Shown here one piece after another: positions 25,874 through 35,645 of a stretch of DNA of 64,000 bases; position 1 is the first letter of the stretch, and the number at the start of each line of letters is the position of its first letter. The notes beneath the pieces are model-generated. The model made no database searches. It was not told the DNA's origin and worked only from the letters and a program-made list of their open reading frames with translations. The position numbers and the translations under genes were made by a program. Source of the stretch: an uncultured Phascolarctobacterium sp. (lineage in GTDB: Bacteria > Bacillota > Negativicutes > Acidaminococcales > Acidaminococcaceae); NCBI RefSeq assembly GCF_905212365.1, contig NZ_CAJMEH010000002.1, positions 1 through 64,000 on the forward strand. The letters run 5' to 3'.

Positions 25874-26965
25874 TTATACGTTTTTCTTTTTCATCAAGTA
25901 CAGTCCCGTAAACAGGCACAAAATATTAGGCAGCGCACAGGCCAGCAGCGGCGGCATTGCTCCGCCCTTCCCCAAGCCGGTGGTAAAGGTCATGATCGCG
26001 TAATAAATAAAAATTACGATGATACTGATGCCCAAACCAATGGACGAGCTGGTACGCTGCTTCTGCGTGCCTAAGCACGCGCCAATCATCGCGAAAAAGA
26101 AGCTGGCCAACGGAATATTGATACGCATAAATATTTCGCACCATTGCCTGTTGGTAGGCGTCTGCTGCTTTTCCAGCATGCCAATATATTCCCGCAGCTC
26201 GCGAATAGTCATCTCCTCCGGGTCCTTTTGCTCCCAGGATATCTGCTTGGGAGAAAAGTTCAGCGGAATGATTTGCTCCTTAAACTTCGCCGTGCTTTGC
26301 ACGCCTTCCTCGTCGTCTAAAGCGAAAACATTGCCGTTGACAATGCGCCAGGTTCCGTTTTCCCAATAGCCCTCTCTGGCCGTTTGAATGCGGGATATTC
26401 TTCCCTTATTGAATTCTTCGATAGTGATATCGGTCATTTTGCCAAGCTTTTCGTCAAATTTATTGGCGTAGGTAACGCGCTGCGTATCTCCGCTGATAGT
26501 TTTGATGACGATATGGCTTTGGGTAGACGGTCTGCTGTTATGCCTGATTTCTTCATTAAGTATTCTCGAAGCCTCCGCCTTAGAGGCAGGCACTACCTTT
26601 TCCGCCCACACCATAGAAAACATGCTGACGATAAAGCCAACCACCAGCACCGGCGCTACAATGCGGTAATAGCTGACGCCGCCGGCCTTCATAGCCACAA
26701 TCTCACTGCTGCCGGACAGCTTGCCAAAAGCCATCAGCGCAGCCAGCAGCATGGACATCGGGAAGGTATAATTGATAATCTCCGGCAAATTATACATGAA
26801 TAAACGCCCTACGGTTTCCAGAGAAGCGCCGTAACGAGTCATGTACTGAGTAATTTTAAACAGCATGGTGCTGGCAATAAAAATACTGGAGAAAGCGGCG
26901 ATACCGAAAACGAAGGGATACAGCAGTTCCCTTAATACATAACGGTCTAATAAACGTAAACCCAC
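25874..26965 (-). CDS. lptF: LptF/LptG-family LPS export permease
   Basis: 363 residues of the YjgP/YjgQ family. Three membrane helices at the N-terminus (LLDRYVLRELLYPFVFGIAAFSS at the start) and three at the C-terminus enclose a periplasmic beta-jellyroll domain (about 130-260). With LptB it powers extraction of LPS from the inner membrane and passes it to LptC/LptA. Proteobacteria have two permeases, LptF and LptG; here only one gene follows lptB, so it may form a homodimer or pair with a gene elsewhere. Naming it lptF rather than lptG is arbitrary. It starts 11 bases after the lptB stop. Confidence 0.9.
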   Translation of the reverse strand: MGLRLLDRYVLRELLYPFVFGIAAFSSIFIASTMLFKITQYMTRYGASLETVGRLFMYNLPEIINYTFPMSMLLAALMAFGKLSGSSEIVAMKAGGVSYYRIVAPVLVVGFIVSMFSMVWAEKVVPASKAEASRILNEEIRHNSRPSTQSHIVIKTISGDTQRVTYANKFDEKLGKMTDITIEEFNKGRISRIQTAREGYWENGTWRIVNGNVFALDDEEGVQSTAKFKEQIIPLNFSPKQISWEQKDPEEMTIRELREYIGMLEKQQTPTNRQWCEIFMRINIPLASFFFAMIGACLGTQKQRTSSSIGLGISIIVIFIYYAIMTFTTGLGKGGAMPPLLACALPNILCLFTGLYLMKKKNV

Positions 26966-26976
26966 TTTTCTTCCTC

Positions 26977-27696
26977 CTACATACTAAAATTATCGCCAAG
27001 GTAATACTTTCTGGCAATAGGATCGTTGGCGATAGTTTTACTGTCGCCGTGCAGCAAAATCTTGCCTTCTGCCAGAATATAGGCCTTATTGACAATGCTC
27101 AGCGTTTCGCGCACATTATGATCCGTAATTAATACGCCAATGCCGCGCTGCGCTAAATGAGCGATCATGCCCTGAATATCGGCAACCGCGATGGGGTCGA
27201 TACCGGCGAAAGGCTCGTCCAGCAAAATAAAGGCCGGATCGGTAGCCAAAGCGCGGGCAATTTCCACGCGGCGGCGCTCGCCGCCTGACAGCGCTTTACC
27301 CTCGCTTTTACGCACATGGTTTAAACGAAATTCGTCCAGCAAAGCGTTCATCTTTTCCTCACGCTCGGCCGCAGCCAGGGATGTGGTTTCCAAAATCGCC
27401 ATAATATTGTCTTCTACCGTCATTTTGCTGAAAATAGAAGCTTCCTGAGGCAAATAACCAATACCGTTGCGAGCCCGCTCATACATGGGCATACCGGAAA
27501 TATCCCTGCCGTCCAGGGTAACTTTACCGGAATCAGGCTTTTCAATACCGACAATCATGTAGAAGGTCGTCGTCTTGCCCGCGCCGTTAGGCCCTAAAAG
27601 CCCCACTACGCTGCCCTGCTCCACGCTTATGCTGACGCCGTCAACTACATGGCGTCCTGAATATATCTTGACAAGATTATCTGTTTTAATAACCAA
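26977..27696 (-). CDS. lptB: LptB, ATPase of the LPS export transporter
   Basis: 239 residues. Walker A is [18 protein letters not shown], the Q-loop region YLPQEASIF is present, the signature is [15 protein letters not shown], Walker B is [16 protein letters not shown] and the switch His is in [11 protein letters not shown]. These match LptB closely. The start codon is TTG with GGAGG 8 bases upstream. It powers the LPS bridge formed with LptF/G, LptC and LptA. Gene order lptC-lptA-lptB-lptF is the usual one. Confidence 0.95.
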   Translation of the reverse strand: MVIKTDNLVKIYSGRHVVDGVSISVEQGSVVGLLGPNGAGKTTTFYMIVGIEKPDSGKVTLDGRDISGMPMYERARNGIGYLPQEASIFSKMTVEDNIMAILETTSLAAAEREEKMNALLDEFRLNHVRKSEGKALSGGERRRVEIARALATDPAFILLDEPFAGIDPIAVADIQGMIAHLAQRGIGVLITDHNVRETLSIVNKAYILAEGKILLHGDSKTIANDPIARKYYLGDNFSM

Positions 27697-27714
27697 GCTT
27701 GTGCCCTCCGTTAA

Positions 27715-28479
27715 TTAAGCTGTGGCCTGCTCGCCCTGCTGCTCCTTACCGGGAACAGCAGGCTGCTTTTCCGGAATGTAATGAATTTTTACATTGCCGT
27801 CGGCAACGGCTACATTGGTATTGGTCAGACGCAGCTTATCTCCGGCTACAGAATTACCGTTCTGCATAGCCTTGGCGTTGCCAATAAGCTCCACATAACC
27901 GCTGTTATCCGTTTTATAAACTGCACTGTCAGAAGAAGCCTTCAGGTCGCGGGCCGGGCTGTCAATATCAACGCCGCCGTAAGCGTTGGCTACGCCCTGC
28001 GCCATATCGTAATCTATTTTAGCCGCATTCATTACGCTACCGTCAACATCGGTCAAGCGCGCCCAGCTGCCAATAGTTTCCGCAAACTGACGCTCCTTAT
28101 AATAATCCACTCTATCGGCGCTGAGGCTCTTGCCCGCTTTAGTAATAACTGCGCCGCCTACAGCGGAAAGATCGTTTTCATTATGAGCGATAAATTCATT
28201 GCAGACAATATGCGCATCCTCACGGTCGGCAATAACGTTGCCTATCAATGTGCCGCTTTTCGTTTTACTGTTAAATTTAGCATAATCAGCCGTAGCCTTG
28301 CCGCCGTTTTGCAGTAAAACCACATGACCCTTGGCCTCGCCCTCGCCGGTCTGCAAATTATATTCCAGCTCGTCGGCCTGCACGCTGAAATTATCCGCAG
28401 CAGCCAGGCAGGTAGCGCTCAGCCCCAGCGTCAACAGCGCGGCAGCAGCCGTCAGCAAAATTTTCTTAGTATAATTCAT
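27715..28479 (-). CDS. lptA: LptA/OstA-like periplasmic LPS transport protein
   Basis: 254 residues. A signal peptide (KKILLTAAAALLTLGLSATCLAAA) is followed by an OstA-type beta-jellyroll with repeated strands such as VQADELEYNLQTGEGEAKGHVVL. At about 230 mature residues it is longer than E. coli LptA (about 160), so it may carry additional jellyroll strands. It carries LPS across the periplasm between LptC and LptD. A short charged tail (KQPAVPGKEQQGEQATA) ends the protein. It abuts lptC by one base. Confidence 0.9.
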   Translation of the reverse strand: MNYTKKILLTAAAALLTLGLSATCLAAADNFSVQADELEYNLQTGEGEAKGHVVLLQNGGKATADYAKFNSKTKSGTLIGNVIADREDAHIVCNEFIAHNENDLSAVGGAVITKAGKSLSADRVDYYKERQFAETIGSWARLTDVDGSVMNAAKIDYDMAQGVANAYGGVDIDSPARDLKASSDSAVYKTDNSGYVELIGNAKAMQNGNSVAGDKLRLTNTNVAVADGNVKIHYIPEKQPAVPGKEQQGEQATA

Positions 28480-28480
28480 C

Positions 28481-29035
28481 TTATTCGCCGCCTTTCACAA
28501 CTTTAGCATTTCCTTTAAGCTTTACACTTTTAAACGCACTGGTAGTTACCGCCTTATCCGCAGTAGCAGTCCAAGCATCCTTCAGCATTTTTACATGCCC
28601 TTCGCCGGTTATCAGCTCCTGCGACTGTCTCCAGACAATTTTATCTGCGTAAAGCTCGCCGCCAGTATTCAGCACGGCCTTAACATTTCCCTCCAAAGCA
28701 AAATCATTTTTATTGATTTCGGCATAGCCCTTTTCCGCTGCAATGTCCAAATAGCTACCGTCACTGCGGAAAACCTTGCCCTTGATGCCTTTAAGGTACG
28801 CCATATTTTTTTGCTTATCGTTGACTACCTCTTCTACCGTAAACTGCCACAGCTTTTTGCCGTCCTTTTCCCGCTGCAGGACGCTGTTTTTCAAAGAAGC
28901 GTTCAGCTGCGCGCTAACGCCGTCGCCCACCTTAACGCTCACGGGCTTTTCGCCGCCCAGCATCAGCCAGGCGATTACAGCACCGGCGATGAGGATGCCT
29001 GCAGCAATGGACAGGACTATCTTTTTATTTTTCAT
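28481..29035 (-). CDS. lptC: LptC
   Basis: 184 residues. One N-terminal membrane helix (IVLSIAAGILIAGAVIAWLML) anchors a periplasmic beta-jellyroll that contains YLKGIKGKVF, LDIAAEKGYAEINKNDFALEGNV and ITGEGHVKM, the LptC/YrbK pattern. It hands LPS from LptB/F/G to LptA. Its start overlaps the upstream acyltransferase gene by 11 bp. The length agrees with the family (about 190). Confidence 0.9.
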   Translation of the reverse strand: MKNKKIVLSIAAGILIAGAVIAWLMLGGEKPVSVKVGDGVSAQLNASLKNSVLQREKDGKKLWQFTVEEVVNDKQKNMAYLKGIKGKVFRSDGSYLDIAAEKGYAEINKNDFALEGNVKAVLNTGGELYADKIVWRQSQELITGEGHVKMLKDAWTATADKAVTTSAFKSVKLKGNAKVVKGGE

Positions 29036-29927
29036 CTGCTTCCTTTTCCTCCTCCGGCGGCGTATACGGCGTATTCCAGCGGTGCTGGAACCAAATCCAG
29101 TTATCGGGGTATTCCTTAATGATTTTTTCGACCTCCTGGGTCATCTTCAAGGTTACGTTATAATCGTCGGCCTTTTGGTCGCCGGTAAATTTATAGCGAA
29201 TCGGGTCGCGGACGATAGCCTGATGCCCATAGCCGTCAGGCTTACGAATAATAAAGATAGGAATAATCGGCGCTTTAAACTTGCGGGCAAAATAAGCGGG
29301 GCCCGTAGGCGTAGAAGCCATCTTGCCCAAAAAGGGTACGAAAATTCCGTCGTAGCCGCCGTCCTGGTCGGCAATCAGCCCCAGCATGCGGCCCTTTTTC
29401 ATAGCGCGGGCACAGCCCAGTATTTCGCTGGTACCGCGTGAAAAAATTTCCTGCCCCACACCGGTGCGCAGCTCGTTCATAAAATCGCTGTACACTCTGT
29501 TGGGCTGGGGCTTTTCCACCGCGCTCAGCGGAAAGCCGTTCAGCGCCAGGCCTGCTCCCAGCCATTCCCAGTTATCCATATGGCAGGCCAGCATAACCAC
29601 GCCGTGCCCCTCATGCACTGCATCCCACAGCACCTCAGGCCGGTCAAATGTTACTAAGCCACGGATATTATCACGATTCAGAGCCGGCATATATAAAATT
29701 TCCATAAAGGTAATGCCCAGCTTGATGAACAATGACTTAATCGTGGTCTGGGACTGCTCCTCGCTGTAGCCCAGACATTCGCGAATCGTCGCTTCCGCGC
29801 GCAGCCGCTGCTTTTTCGCAATCTTATGGTACAAATGGCCCATACCCTTGCCAATTACCACTACCGCTTTATAGGGCAGCCAGGACACTACCGTACTTAT
29901 CGTTTTCAGTAAATAATACAACCACAT
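29025..29927 (-). CDS. LpxL/HtrB-type lipid A acyltransferase, copy 1
   Basis: 300 residues from the ATG at 29927 (AAGGAGAT upstream; TAATG overlap with kdsC). One membrane helix lies at the N-terminus. The H-x4-E acyltransferase motif is in LACHMDNWEWLG, with GVDQD-like LIADQDGG and the Thr-Gly-Pro loop STPTGPAYFARKF. It should add a secondary acyl chain to Kdo2-lipid IVA. A similar gene lies at 41729-42619. The order kdsC-acyltransferase-lptC places it between Kdo synthesis and export. Which acyl position it uses is not predictable. Confidence 0.85.
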   Translation of the reverse strand: MWLYYLLKTISTVVSWLPYKAVVVIGKGMGHLYHKIAKKQRLRAEATIRECLGYSEEQSQTTIKSLFIKLGITFMEILYMPALNRDNIRGLVTFDRPEVLWDAVHEGHGVVMLACHMDNWEWLGAGLALNGFPLSAVEKPQPNRVYSDFMNELRTGVGQEIFSRGTSEILGCARAMKKGRMLGLIADQDGGYDGIFVPFLGKMASTPTGPAYFARKFKAPIIPIFIIRKPDGYGHQAIVRDPIRYKFTGDQKADDYNVTLKMTQEVEKIIKEYPDNWIWFQHRWNTPYTPPEEEKEADEK

Positions 29928-30535
29928 TATTGTCGATCTCCTTGTCCGGCATGCAGATAAGCCGCCACCAAAGATTGCCATTTCCCCTGCGCCCGCAGAA
30001 TCAGCTCTGCCGCTTCACGAACTGCGCCGTTGCCGCCAAAAGCCAATGTAATATAGTCGGCGGCAGCGCAAACCTCGTTAACGCCGTCATGGGGAGCAAG
30101 GCTCAGCCCTGCCGCTTTAAAAGCCGGCAAATCGTTCAAATCGTCCCCCATATAAGCGACCTGCTCCTGCCGCAGGTTCAAGAATTGCCGCAGCTGGCTT
30201 AAAGCTGCATACTTATCCTTCACGCCCTCGCATAGCAGTGTAATGCCCAGCTCCTCTGCGCGGCGGTGAATAATTTCACTTTTTCGTCCAGTAACAATAG
30301 CTACCTGCAGGCCGCTGCGCAGCGCGCAGCTGATGCCCAGACCATCCTTGGCGTTAAAGCCTTTAAAGACTTCGCCATTAGCTCCTATATTGATAGTACC
30401 GTCGGTCAGTACGCCGTCCACGTCCAGAGCCAGCAGCCGCAGCTTTGCCAGCCGCGGCTTCAATGTCGCCAAATAATCATGCTCTGCGCCCAGCCCATCC
30501 TGATACCAAGCCTGCCGTTGTGCCTGCTCAGCCAT
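29927..30535 (-). CDS. kdsC: KdsC, Kdo-8-phosphate phosphatase
   Basis: 202 residues, HAD family without a cap domain. Motif I is LALDVDGVLTDGTI (nucleophile Asp and acid Asp), then GFNAKDGLGI, motif II is AIVTGRKS, the Lys is in KDKYAAL and motif IV is YMGDDLNDLPAF. This is the KdsC pattern. It hydrolyses Kdo-8-P to Kdo and probably works as a tetramer. It follows kdsD with a one-base overlap. Confidence 0.95.
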   Translation of the reverse strand: MAEQAQRQAWYQDGLGAEHDYLATLKPRLAKLRLLALDVDGVLTDGTINIGANGEVFKGFNAKDGLGISCALRSGLQVAIVTGRKSEIIHRRAEELGITLLCEGVKDKYAALSQLRQFLNLRQEQVAYMGDDLNDLPAFKAAGLSLAPHDGVNEVCAAADYITLAFGGNGAVREAAELILRAQGKWQSLVAAYLHAGQGDRQ

Positions 30536-31509
30536 TATACCACTCCCTGCCTTACCAGGTCGGTCATATGCAGCAGACCGATAACCTTACGCTGCTCGTC
30601 GATAACCGGCAGCACCGTAATCGGCTTGGGGCGGTTGCTTTCCATAAGATGCAACGCCTGCGCCGCCAGCTTATCCTGCGTAATAGTTTTAGGATTAGCC
30701 GTCATCAGCTCCTTAACCGGACGCTGCAAGAAGCCCACGCCCTTGCTGAGCCCGCGGCGGATATCTCCGTCCGTCAGCACGCCCTGCATAATACCGTTTT
30801 CGTCCACCACGGACACAGCGCCCAAGCCCTTGTCCGTAATGACAAAGAGCGCGTCCTGCACCTTCGTATCGGCCAAAACCGTGGGGTTTTCTTCACCCTT
30901 ATGCATAATATTGCCTACGGTCAGCAGCAGCTTGCGTCCCAGGCTGCCGCCCGGATGGAAAATAGCAAACTGGCTGGCCGTAAAATTATGCTTTTGCAGC
31001 AGCGCCAAGGCTAAAGCGTCGCCATAGGCCAGCGCCGCCGTCGTGCTGCTGGTAGGCGCCAACCCTAAGGGGCAGGCCTCTTTAGTAACGCCCACATTTA
31101 AAATAACGTCCGCATTGCGTCCCAACGTGGAATTGGCATTGCCCACCATAGCGATGATTTTCGCGCCAATACGGCGCAGGGACGGCAGAATATTAAGCAC
31201 CTCGCCCGTCTCGCCGCTGTTGGACAGAGCGATAACCACATCGTGACAGGTTACCATGCCCAAATCGCCGTGAATGCCTTCGGCAGGGTGCAGGTAAAAG
31301 GACGGCGTGCCGGTGCTGGCCAGCGTAGCCGCCATCTTGCGGCCAATCAAGCCGCTTTTGCCCATACCGGTAATTACCGTGCGGCCCTGACACTCCAAAA
31401 TCAGGCTTACTGCCGCTGCAAAGTTTTTATCTATCCGAGGCACTAGCTCCAGCACGGCCTCCGCTTCCATGCGCAGAACCTCCTGCGCATGCTCCAGCAT
31501 TGCTTCCAT
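30535..31509 (-). CDS. kdsD: KdsD, arabinose-5-phosphate isomerase
   Basis: About 324 residues. A SIS sugar-isomerase domain (residues 30-190) has VITGMGKSGLIGRKMAATLASTGTPS and HPAEGIHGDLGM, with the SNSGETGE phosphate loop. Two CBS domains follow (about 205-320). It converts ribulose-5-P to arabinose-5-P for Kdo synthesis. I favour the ATG at 31509 over the GTG at 31521 for ribosome-site spacing. It lies between kdsA and kdsC. Confidence 0.95.
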   Translation of the reverse strand: MEAMLEHAQEVLRMEAEAVLELVPRIDKNFAAAVSLILECQGRTVITGMGKSGLIGRKMAATLASTGTPSFYLHPAEGIHGDLGMVTCHDVVIALSNSGETGEVLNILPSLRRIGAKIIAMVGNANSTLGRNADVILNVGVTKEACPLGLAPTSSTTAALAYGDALALALLQKHNFTASQFAIFHPGGSLGRKLLLTVGNIMHKGEENPTVLADTKVQDALFVITDKGLGAVSVVDENGIMQGVLTDGDIRRGLSKGVGFLQRPVKELMTANPKTITQDKLAAQALHLMESNRPKPITVLPVIDEQRKVIGLLHMTDLVRQGVV

Positions 31510-31532
31510 ATCTGCCGCCACCTTTCTACAGC

Positions 31533-32351
31533 TTAACCGCGCACAATTTTATCAATAGCGAGAACGTCGGCCAGCAGCTTTTCCAAAGCGTCCAAACGCA
31601 CCATATTGGGTCCGTCGGACAAAGCCTCCGCCGGATTATCGTGTACCTCCAGGAACAGCGCATCGATGCCAACTGCCGCAGCGGCCCGCGCCATATGGGG
31701 CACATACTGGCTCTGACCGCCGCTGGACGTGCCCTGGCCGCCGGGAATTTGTACGCTATGGGTAGCGTCCATTACTACAGGATAGCCCAGCTCGCGCATA
31801 ATTGCCAGACCGCGCATATCCGTCACCAGCGTATTATAGCCGAAGCTGGCGCCGCGTTCCGTCAGCAGCAAATTACGATTGCCTGCTTCCTCCACCTTTT
31901 TTACGACATTCTTCATATCCCAAGGCGCAAGGAACTGCCCCTTTTTTACGTTGATTGTTCTGCCGGTTTTCGCAGCGGCCCATACCAAATCGGTCTGACG
32001 GCACAGGAAAGCCGGAATTTGCAGAATATCAGCCACCTCGGCGGCCTTTTCTGCCTGCCAGGGCTCGTGGATATCCGTAACCACAGGTACGCCCAAATCT
32101 GCCTTAATCTGCGCTAAAATTTTCAAGCCTTCGTCAATGCCGGGCCCGCGAAAGGAGGCATAGGAAGAACGGTTGGCTTTATCAAATGAAGCCTTAAACA
32201 CATAGGGAATCCCCAGCTTAGCACAAATAGCCTTCGTGCGCCGGCCAATCGTCAGGCTGCGCTCGTAGCCCTCCAAAACGCAGGGGCCGGCCATCAGCAT
32301 CAGAGGATGACCCTGTCCTACCTCATAATTTCCAACTTTAACTATCTGCAT
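31533..32351 (-). CDS. kdsA: KdsA, Kdo-8-phosphate synthase
   Basis: 272 residues. [64 protein letters not shown] and [15 protein letters not shown] are strongly conserved KdsA motifs. It condenses phosphoenolpyruvate with arabinose-5-P. The Cys in AGPCVL occupies the position of the metal ligand in metal-dependent KdsA enzymes. It is followed by kdsD 11 bases on. Confidence 0.95.
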   Translation of the reverse strand: MQIVKVGNYEVGQGHPLMLMAGPCVLEGYERSLTIGRRTKAICAKLGIPYVFKASFDKANRSSYASFRGPGIDEGLKILAQIKADLGVPVVTDIHEPWQAEKAAEVADILQIPAFLCRQTDLVWAAAKTGRTINVKKGQFLAPWDMKNVVKKVEEAGNRNLLLTERGASFGYNTLVTDMRGLAIMRELGYPVVMDATHSVQIPGGQGTSSGGQSQYVPHMARAAAAVGIDALFLEVHDNPAEALSDGPNMVRLDALEKLLADVLAIDKIVRG

Positions 32352-32363
32352 AGTCAGCCTCCT

Positions 32364-33095
32364 TTATTTATTCATTTTAGCAAACAGCTCGTTGACTGCC
32401 GCCAAATCCTCCGGCGTATCTACGCCGATACCTTGAAAATCGCTTTCCAAAACCTTAATTTTATAACCGTTTTCCAACGCGCGCAGCTGCTCCAGGCTTT
32501 CCGCTCTTTCCAGCGGCGTCGGCGTCAAGGCGGCATATTTCAGCAAAAAGCTGCGGCGGTAGGCGTAAACGCCCACATGCTTAAAGACCTTGAAATCCTC
32601 CGGCTTTTTGCGGGGATAGGGCAGCAGGCTGCGAGAAAAATACAGCGCATAGCCGTTTAAATCGGTAACAACCTTAACGGCGGCCGGATTATCATATTCC
32701 TCCTCGCGCATAACAGTTTTCAAGGTTGCCATCTGCAAATTTTCATCAGCAAAAGCTTCCGCTAAACGGTCGATGACCTCCGGCGGCAGCATGGGCTCGT
32801 CACCCTGTACATTAACGATAACGTCGGCGTCAGGATAGCTCAGCACCACCTCGGCCAAACGGTCGGTACCGCTTGGATGGTCGGGAGAGGTCATCATAAC
32901 CTTACCGCCGAAGCTTTCCACAGCCTTTTGCACCAGCTCGTTATCCGTAGCCACCACTACCTCGTCCGGCAGCGTGGCCTGACAAGCGCGCTCATAAACG
33001 CGCTGAATCATCGGCTTACCGGCAATCAAAGACAAGGGCTTGCCCGGCAGCCGGGTCGAAGCGTAACGGGCGGGAATGACACATAACACCTTCAT
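32364..33095 (-). CDS. kdsB: KdsB, CMP-Kdo synthetase
   Basis: 243 residues. CVIPARYASTRLPGKPL is the nucleotide-binding start, and VNVQGDEPMLPPEVID and HVGVYAYRRSFLLKY are KdsB landmarks. It activates Kdo with CTP for transfer by WaaA. It overlaps the stop of the waaA-lpxK fusion by one base and is followed by kdsA after 12 bases. Confidence 0.95.
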   Translation of the reverse strand: MKVLCVIPARYASTRLPGKPLSLIAGKPMIQRVYERACQATLPDEVVVATDNELVQKAVESFGGKVMMTSPDHPSGTDRLAEVVLSYPDADVIVNVQGDEPMLPPEVIDRLAEAFADENLQMATLKTVMREEEYDNPAAVKVVTDLNGYALYFSRSLLPYPRKKPEDFKVFKHVGVYAYRRSFLLKYAALTPTPLERAESLEQLRALENGYKIKVLESDFQGIGVDTPEDLAAVNELFAKMNK

Positions 33096-35626
33096 TATTT
33101 ATCAAGCTCCTTTTTAATGGCATTATTAATATATTCTTTGAACTTATCCATACCCTCGGTAATGCAGATATCCATGTTCAGGATATACAGCGGTATTTCG
33201 CGGGTTGAATAAATAAATTCGGTAGGAATCTTAACGGCGTCCTTCGCCGTAGCAATCATGGCCACAGCTTTCAAGCTGCTGGCGCGTTCGTTAATGTACT
33301 GCATTTCCAGCATACCGTAATCGTGGTGGTCGGGATAACGCACCGACTCCAAAATATTCAGGCCGATGCTGGACAGCGTTTGTTCAAAGGAGGACGGATT
33401 GCCGATAGCGGAAAAGACCATAACATCCTTGCCGCGCAGCTCGTCCAAATCCTTAATATTTTCGGAAATGCCCTTATACCAATCGGCGATTTCCACAAAG
33501 TTTTTCGGATGATGCACGCTCTCTACTACCGGAGCCTCGGCGTTGTACTTGGCGATAATATTGCGCAGCTGTATGCGGCTCAGCTTGCTGCTCTGGTCCG
33601 TCTTAGTCAGCAGGAACAGGTCGCCGCGAGCTAAGTTTTGCAAAGGCTCACGCAAGGTGCCGCGCGGCAGTACGCAGCCGTTACCGAACATATTCAAAGT
33701 GTCCACTAATACCATATCAAGATTGCGCTCCAGCTGCCAATGCTGATAGCCGTCGTCCATGATGATAACCTCGGCCTTCAGCTTATTCACGGCGTAACGG
33801 CCGGTAACGGCGCGGTTTTTACCGATAATAACCGGAATACCCGGCAATGTTTTCGCCATCAGGTAGGCCTCGTCGCCTGCCTCATAAGCCGTCATAAATA
33901 TTTTATTGCCGTCGGATACGACGCCCAGCTCCTTGCCCCAGTGAGAACGATAGCCACGGTTCAGGATAACAACGCGGTAGCCCATGTCCTTAATAAGCGC
34001 CGCAACCTTCTGCGCCGTGGGGGTTTTGCCCGTACCGCCGACAGTAATATTACCAATGGAAATTACGCAGCAGTTCAGCTTTTCCCTCTTTAATAAGCCG
34101 GATTCATACATATTCAGCTTACAGCACACGCCGAATTCATACAAATAAGACATGCCCCGCAGCACGGCCAGCAGCAGCCAGCCCATGAAAGGCGTTTCCG
34201 GCCCGTAAGCAATCTGATAAATATATTGGATTACCGCATCGCCGTGACGCAGCCGCGCGCCGCCCTCGTCCGTAAGATTGCGGGTATTGACAGGATAAAC
34301 GGCGTATTCCCGCGCCGGCACGGCCGTCAGGTCCAGCAGCTCCTTTAAGTAGCGGATGCTGCGCACATCAGCGCCGCGGTTTTCTTTGATGACCTGCAGG
34401 GAGGCCGCACCCATTTGCGCCCGGCGCTCGCCGTTCTGCAGAATATCCAGCATTTCGCTGGTCAACTCCGCCTGACTGTGCACCATTTTGCAGGCCTTTA
34501 CCTTGCTGAGCAAAGCGTAGGAATCCTTAAAGTTTTGCATACTGGGGCCTACCAAAATCGGCTTGGCATGAGCCGCAGGCTCCAGCACGTTATGACCGCC
34601 GGTGTTACTGAAGGAGCCGCCGACAAAGATCACATCGCCCACGGCATAAATGCGACCCAGCTCGCCGATAGTATCGATAAGCAGCAGCGGATATTCTGCT
34701 CGCTCGCCCTGCTGCTCCAGCATTTTAGAGCGATAGCCTGCTTCATAGCCGTAATGCGCCGCCAGCTTGGCAATTTCGTCGGCGCGAGCCGTTTTACGTG
34801 GGGCGATTACCAGACGGGCATGGGGATAGGTTTCACGCACAGCCTTAAAGGATTCCAGCAGAACCTTCTCCTCACCAGGGTGAGTAGAGCCTGCCACAAT
34901 CACAGGATAATCCTCTTTCAGCCCCAACTCCAAACGATATTTTTCCAAATCCTCAGGAGTTACCTCCGCATAGGTCTGGTCAAATTTTGTATTGCCGGTA
35001 ACGAAGATTTTTTTGCGGTCTGCGCCCAAATGCGCGATATAATCGGCGTCAATGCTGGACTGCATGCAGAAACGGCTGACAGTGTTCAGCATATCGTCCC
35101 AAATGCCGTAAAGATATCTGTAGTTTTTCACGGATTTTTCCGAAATACGTCCGTTGACCATCATTACAGGAATGTGACGCTCACGGATAGCCCGCAGGAA
35201 ATTAGGCCACAGCTCCGTTTCTACCGGCATAAATACACCGGGATGAATACGCTTCACCAAGGATTCGGCCACAAAGGGCAAATCCAAGGGGAAGTAAATA
35301 ATAGCGTCCGCTTCGGGAATGATTTGCTTAGCCATATTATAGCCGCCCACAGTAAAAGCGGATACTAAAACCGGCCTGTCCGGCATTTCCTTGCGTATTT
35401 GCTTAACCAAGGGGCTGGTAGCGACAATTTCTCCTACGGACGCGCCGTGAATCCACACGCAGTCCTTGCGCATTACCTTGGCTATCTCCTCGCTATTGAT
35501 GCGGCCAAAGACCTGCTGCTTGAAGCGCAGCGCAAAGCCCTTTTCCGTAAACAGGCGATAGGTATAGTAAGGTATTACAAAAATTACCAGCACTATTAAA
35601 ATAAGAATATTATACAGAAGATACAT
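33095..35626 (-). CDS. waaA-lpxK: WaaA-LpxK fusion: Kdo transferase plus lipid A 4'-kinase
   Basis: 843 residues. Residues 1 to about 420 are a Kdo transferase (GT30): membrane helix, WIHGASVGEI, METELWPNF-type PVETELWPNF, GNTKFDQ, VAGSTHPGEEK and GGSFSNTGGHNVLEPAA. Residues about 470-843 are LpxK: FGVCCKLNMYESG, Walker A ISIGNITVGGTGKTPTA near 525, and MDDGYQHWQLERNLDMVLVD. LpxK phosphorylates the 4' position of disaccharide-1-P and WaaA adds Kdo right after it, so the fusion joins consecutive steps. The linker is continuous with no frameshift. Separate genes are normal in Proteobacteria. Confidence 0.92.
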   Translation of the reverse strand: MYLLYNILILIVLVIFVIPYYTYRLFTEKGFALRFKQQVFGRINSEEIAKVMRKDCVWIHGASVGEIVATSPLVKQIRKEMPDRPVLVSAFTVGGYNMAKQIIPEADAIIYFPLDLPFVAESLVKRIHPGVFMPVETELWPNFLRAIRERHIPVMMVNGRISEKSVKNYRYLYGIWDDMLNTVSRFCMQSSIDADYIAHLGADRKKIFVTGNTKFDQTYAEVTPEDLEKYRLELGLKEDYPVIVAGSTHPGEEKVLLESFKAVRETYPHARLVIAPRKTARADEIAKLAAHYGYEAGYRSKMLEQQGERAEYPLLLIDTIGELGRIYAVGDVIFVGGSFSNTGGHNVLEPAAHAKPILVGPSMQNFKDSYALLSKVKACKMVHSQAELTSEMLDILQNGERRAQMGAASLQVIKENRGADVRSIRYLKELLDLTAVPAREYAVYPVNTRNLTDEGGARLRHGDAVIQYIYQIAYGPETPFMGWLLLAVLRGMSYLYEFGVCCKLNMYESGLLKREKLNCCVISIGNITVGGTGKTPTAQKVAALIKDMGYRVVILNRGYRSHWGKELGVVSDGNKIFMTAYEAGDEAYLMAKTLPGIPVIIGKNRAVTGRYAVNKLKAEVIIMDDGYQHWQLERNLDMVLVDTLNMFGNGCVLPRGTLREPLQNLARGDLFLLTKTDQSSKLSRIQLRNIIAKYNAEAPVVESVHHPKNFVEIADWYKGISENIKDLDELRGKDVMVFSAIGNPSSFEQTLSSIGLNILESVRYPDHHDYGMLEMQYINERASSLKAVAMIATAKDAVKIPTEFIYSTREIPLYILNMDICITEGMDKFKEYINNAIKKELDK

Positions 35627-35645
35627 GTACTAACCTCTTTTCGCC

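Noticed and set aside
34415..35368. 317-codon open frame on the plus strand
   Set aside because: Lies antisense to the conserved waaA part of the fusion; composition is that of a shadow frame in GC-rich sequence, with no ribosome site or family resemblance.
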